This document shows, piece by piece, positions 63,728 to 64,000 of a stretch of 64,000 nt of DNA (position 1 is its first letter; every line of letters starts with the position of its first letter). The DNA comes from Caulobacter sp. 73W. GTDB lineage: Bacteria > Pseudomonadota > Alphaproteobacteria > Caulobacterales > Caulobacteraceae. The DNA is taken from NCBI RefSeq assembly GCF_041021955.1, contig NZ_CP158375.1:2108001-2172000 (forward strand). The letters are read 5' to 3'. The notes below the pieces were generated by a model. The model did not search any database. It saw only the letters and a program-made list of their open reading frames with translations, and was not told where the DNA came from. The position numbers and the translations under genes were made by a program.

Positions 63728-63745
63728 TTGTCCACGCTGTCCACA
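63728..63745 (+). promoter_or_regulatory. two abutting DnaA-box-like 9-mers
   Basis: TTGTCCACG (63728-63736) and CTGTCCACA (63737-63745) share TGTCCAC and resemble the DnaA box core TNNTCCACA. Direct end-to-end arrangement would seat two DnaA molecules side by side. Confidence 0.55.
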
Positions 63746-63865
63746 GCCGGGCTTTGCGGCTGTGAGCATGGCTGGGCGTGGCTATCGGAAGAAGCGCGGG
63801 ACAAGGGCGCGTTCGAGACGCTTTTCCCCATCATCCACCTGACCAGCACCATCCTCGATTCTTCC

Positions 63866-63880
63866 TTAAAATCTTATTAA
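63866..63880. promoter_or_regulatory. CtrA box 3 in the AT-rich part of the origin
   Basis: TTAA-AATCTTA-TTAA, exact consensus, inside the most AT-rich stretch of the region and upstream of the presumed hemE start. In Caulobacter a CtrA site overlaps the strong hemE promoter in Cori; this is the likely equivalent. Confidence 0.75.
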
Positions 63881-63961
63881 GATAAGAAAGGAGGAAGGAC
63901 GGGACCGGGTATCTGACCTTCGGGCTTGAGCCTTCGAGCGGGACCCGGTTTAAGGCGGGGC

Positions 63962-64000
63962 ATGACCGACCAGGCCTCTAAAGTCCCCACCCCGAAGTTC
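63962..64000 (+). CDS. hemE: probable uroporphyrinogen decarboxylase start (3' truncated)
   Basis: Thirteen codons are visible (MTDQASKVPTPKF) after a ribosome site (AAGGCGGGG), running off the window. The ending PKF resembles the HemE N-terminus before the L-x-A-L-x-G block. Identity rests mainly on position: in Caulobacter hemE lies beside Cori, divergent from this gene set. HemE would make coproporphyrinogen III for heme. Confidence 0.5.
   Translation, partial: MTDQASKVPTPKF

Larger units (their letters stand above)
63499..63961. other. probable chromosomal replication origin (Cori)
   Basis: A 463-bp gene-free region between ppsR and the presumed hemE start, the position of Cori in Caulobacter. 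It holds two of the three exact CtrA boxes (63692-63706, 63866-63880), five weak DnaA boxes TCCCCA (63511-63516 minus, 63595-63600, 63648-63653 minus, 63667-63672, 63825-63830), two abutting 9-mers TTGTCCACG and CTGTCCACA (63728-63745), a GATTC CcrM site (63857-63861) and an AT-rich stretch (63862-63890) that could be the unwinding element. DnaA, CtrA and CcrM are the known regulators of Caulobacter initiation. Confidence 0.85.

Noticed and set aside
1..64000. tRNA, rRNA, CRISPR arrays, insertion sequences and intact prophage genes
   Set aside because: I looked on both strands and saw no cloverleaf-type genes, regular short repeats, transposase genes or phage structural genes; only the RhuM remnant suggests past mobile DNA.

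Overview
The window is high-GC, gene-dense chromosome from an alphaproteobacterium, almost certainly a member of the Caulobacteraceae (Caulobacter, Phenylobacterium, Brevundimonas and relatives). Evidence: the last 520 bases look like a Caulobacter-type replication origin (three exact TTAA-N7-TTAA CtrA boxes, five TCCCCA weak DnaA boxes, two abutting TNNTCCAC-type 9-mers, and the probable start of hemE); DnaA is very close to my recollection of the Caulobacter protein; CcrM-type GANTC sites sit near dnaA and the origin; LexA-type GTTC-N7-GTTC boxes are alphaproteobacterial; and the gene order trpS-usp-...-tsaB-rimI-fur-miaB-phoH-ybeY-corC-lnt-XRE-metK is typical of the class. I cannot name the species.

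Layout. 0-2.7 kb: fatty-acid synthesis genes fabA (5' truncated), fabB, fabI. 2.7-6 kb: leftward EmrA/EmrB-type efflux operon ending in its TetR gene. 6-9.1 kb: secreted DUF885 protein, dut and coaBC. 9.1-9.7 kb: two LexA boxes and a broken lipoprotein gene. 9.7-14.6 kb: ubiB, ubiE, mutM, a TraB/GumN protein and an enoyl-CoA hydratase. 14.6-26.6 kb: rpsT, dnaA, alkB, dnaK, dnaJ, mutS, glnD. 26.6-31.3 kb: SLC13-type permease, murJ, trpS. 31.3-41.7 kb: rightward run from usp to metK with many 4-base stop/start overlaps. 41.7-45.1 kb: TIGR02588/TIGR02587-like membrane pair, trmB, ppa, moeB. 45.2-51.3 kb: hslV, an NTF2-like secreted protein, hslU, an Ada-like protein, an aldo/keto reductase, DUF2244, nth. 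51.3-52.2 kb: a decayed RhuM-family gene. 52.3-56.3 kb: PfkB-type sugar kinase and hisB-hisH-hisA-hisF-hisE. 56.3-63.5 kb: smr, mltA, Tim44-like, secB, HU, dnaQ, coaE, aroE, maf, ppsR. 63.5-64 kb: probable chromosomal origin and the start of hemE.

Nearly everything is housekeeping: replication and its control, DNA repair (mutM, mutS, alkB, ada, nth, dut), heat shock (dnaK, dnaJ, hslVU), cofactors, histidine synthesis, envelope and translation. Accessory material is limited to the efflux operon, the SOS-box lipoprotein remnant and the RhuM remnant. No tRNA, rRNA, intact mobile element or CRISPR array was seen. I found no convincing new multi-gene system. The best leads are regulatory: the origin, the paired LexA boxes before a broken lipoprotein gene, a metK leader whose hairpin loop can pair with the ribosome binding site, a perfect inverted repeat overlapping the ada ribosome binding site, and a recurring pattern in which convergent neighbours share, or seem to have duplicated, one CTAG/CTAA stop.
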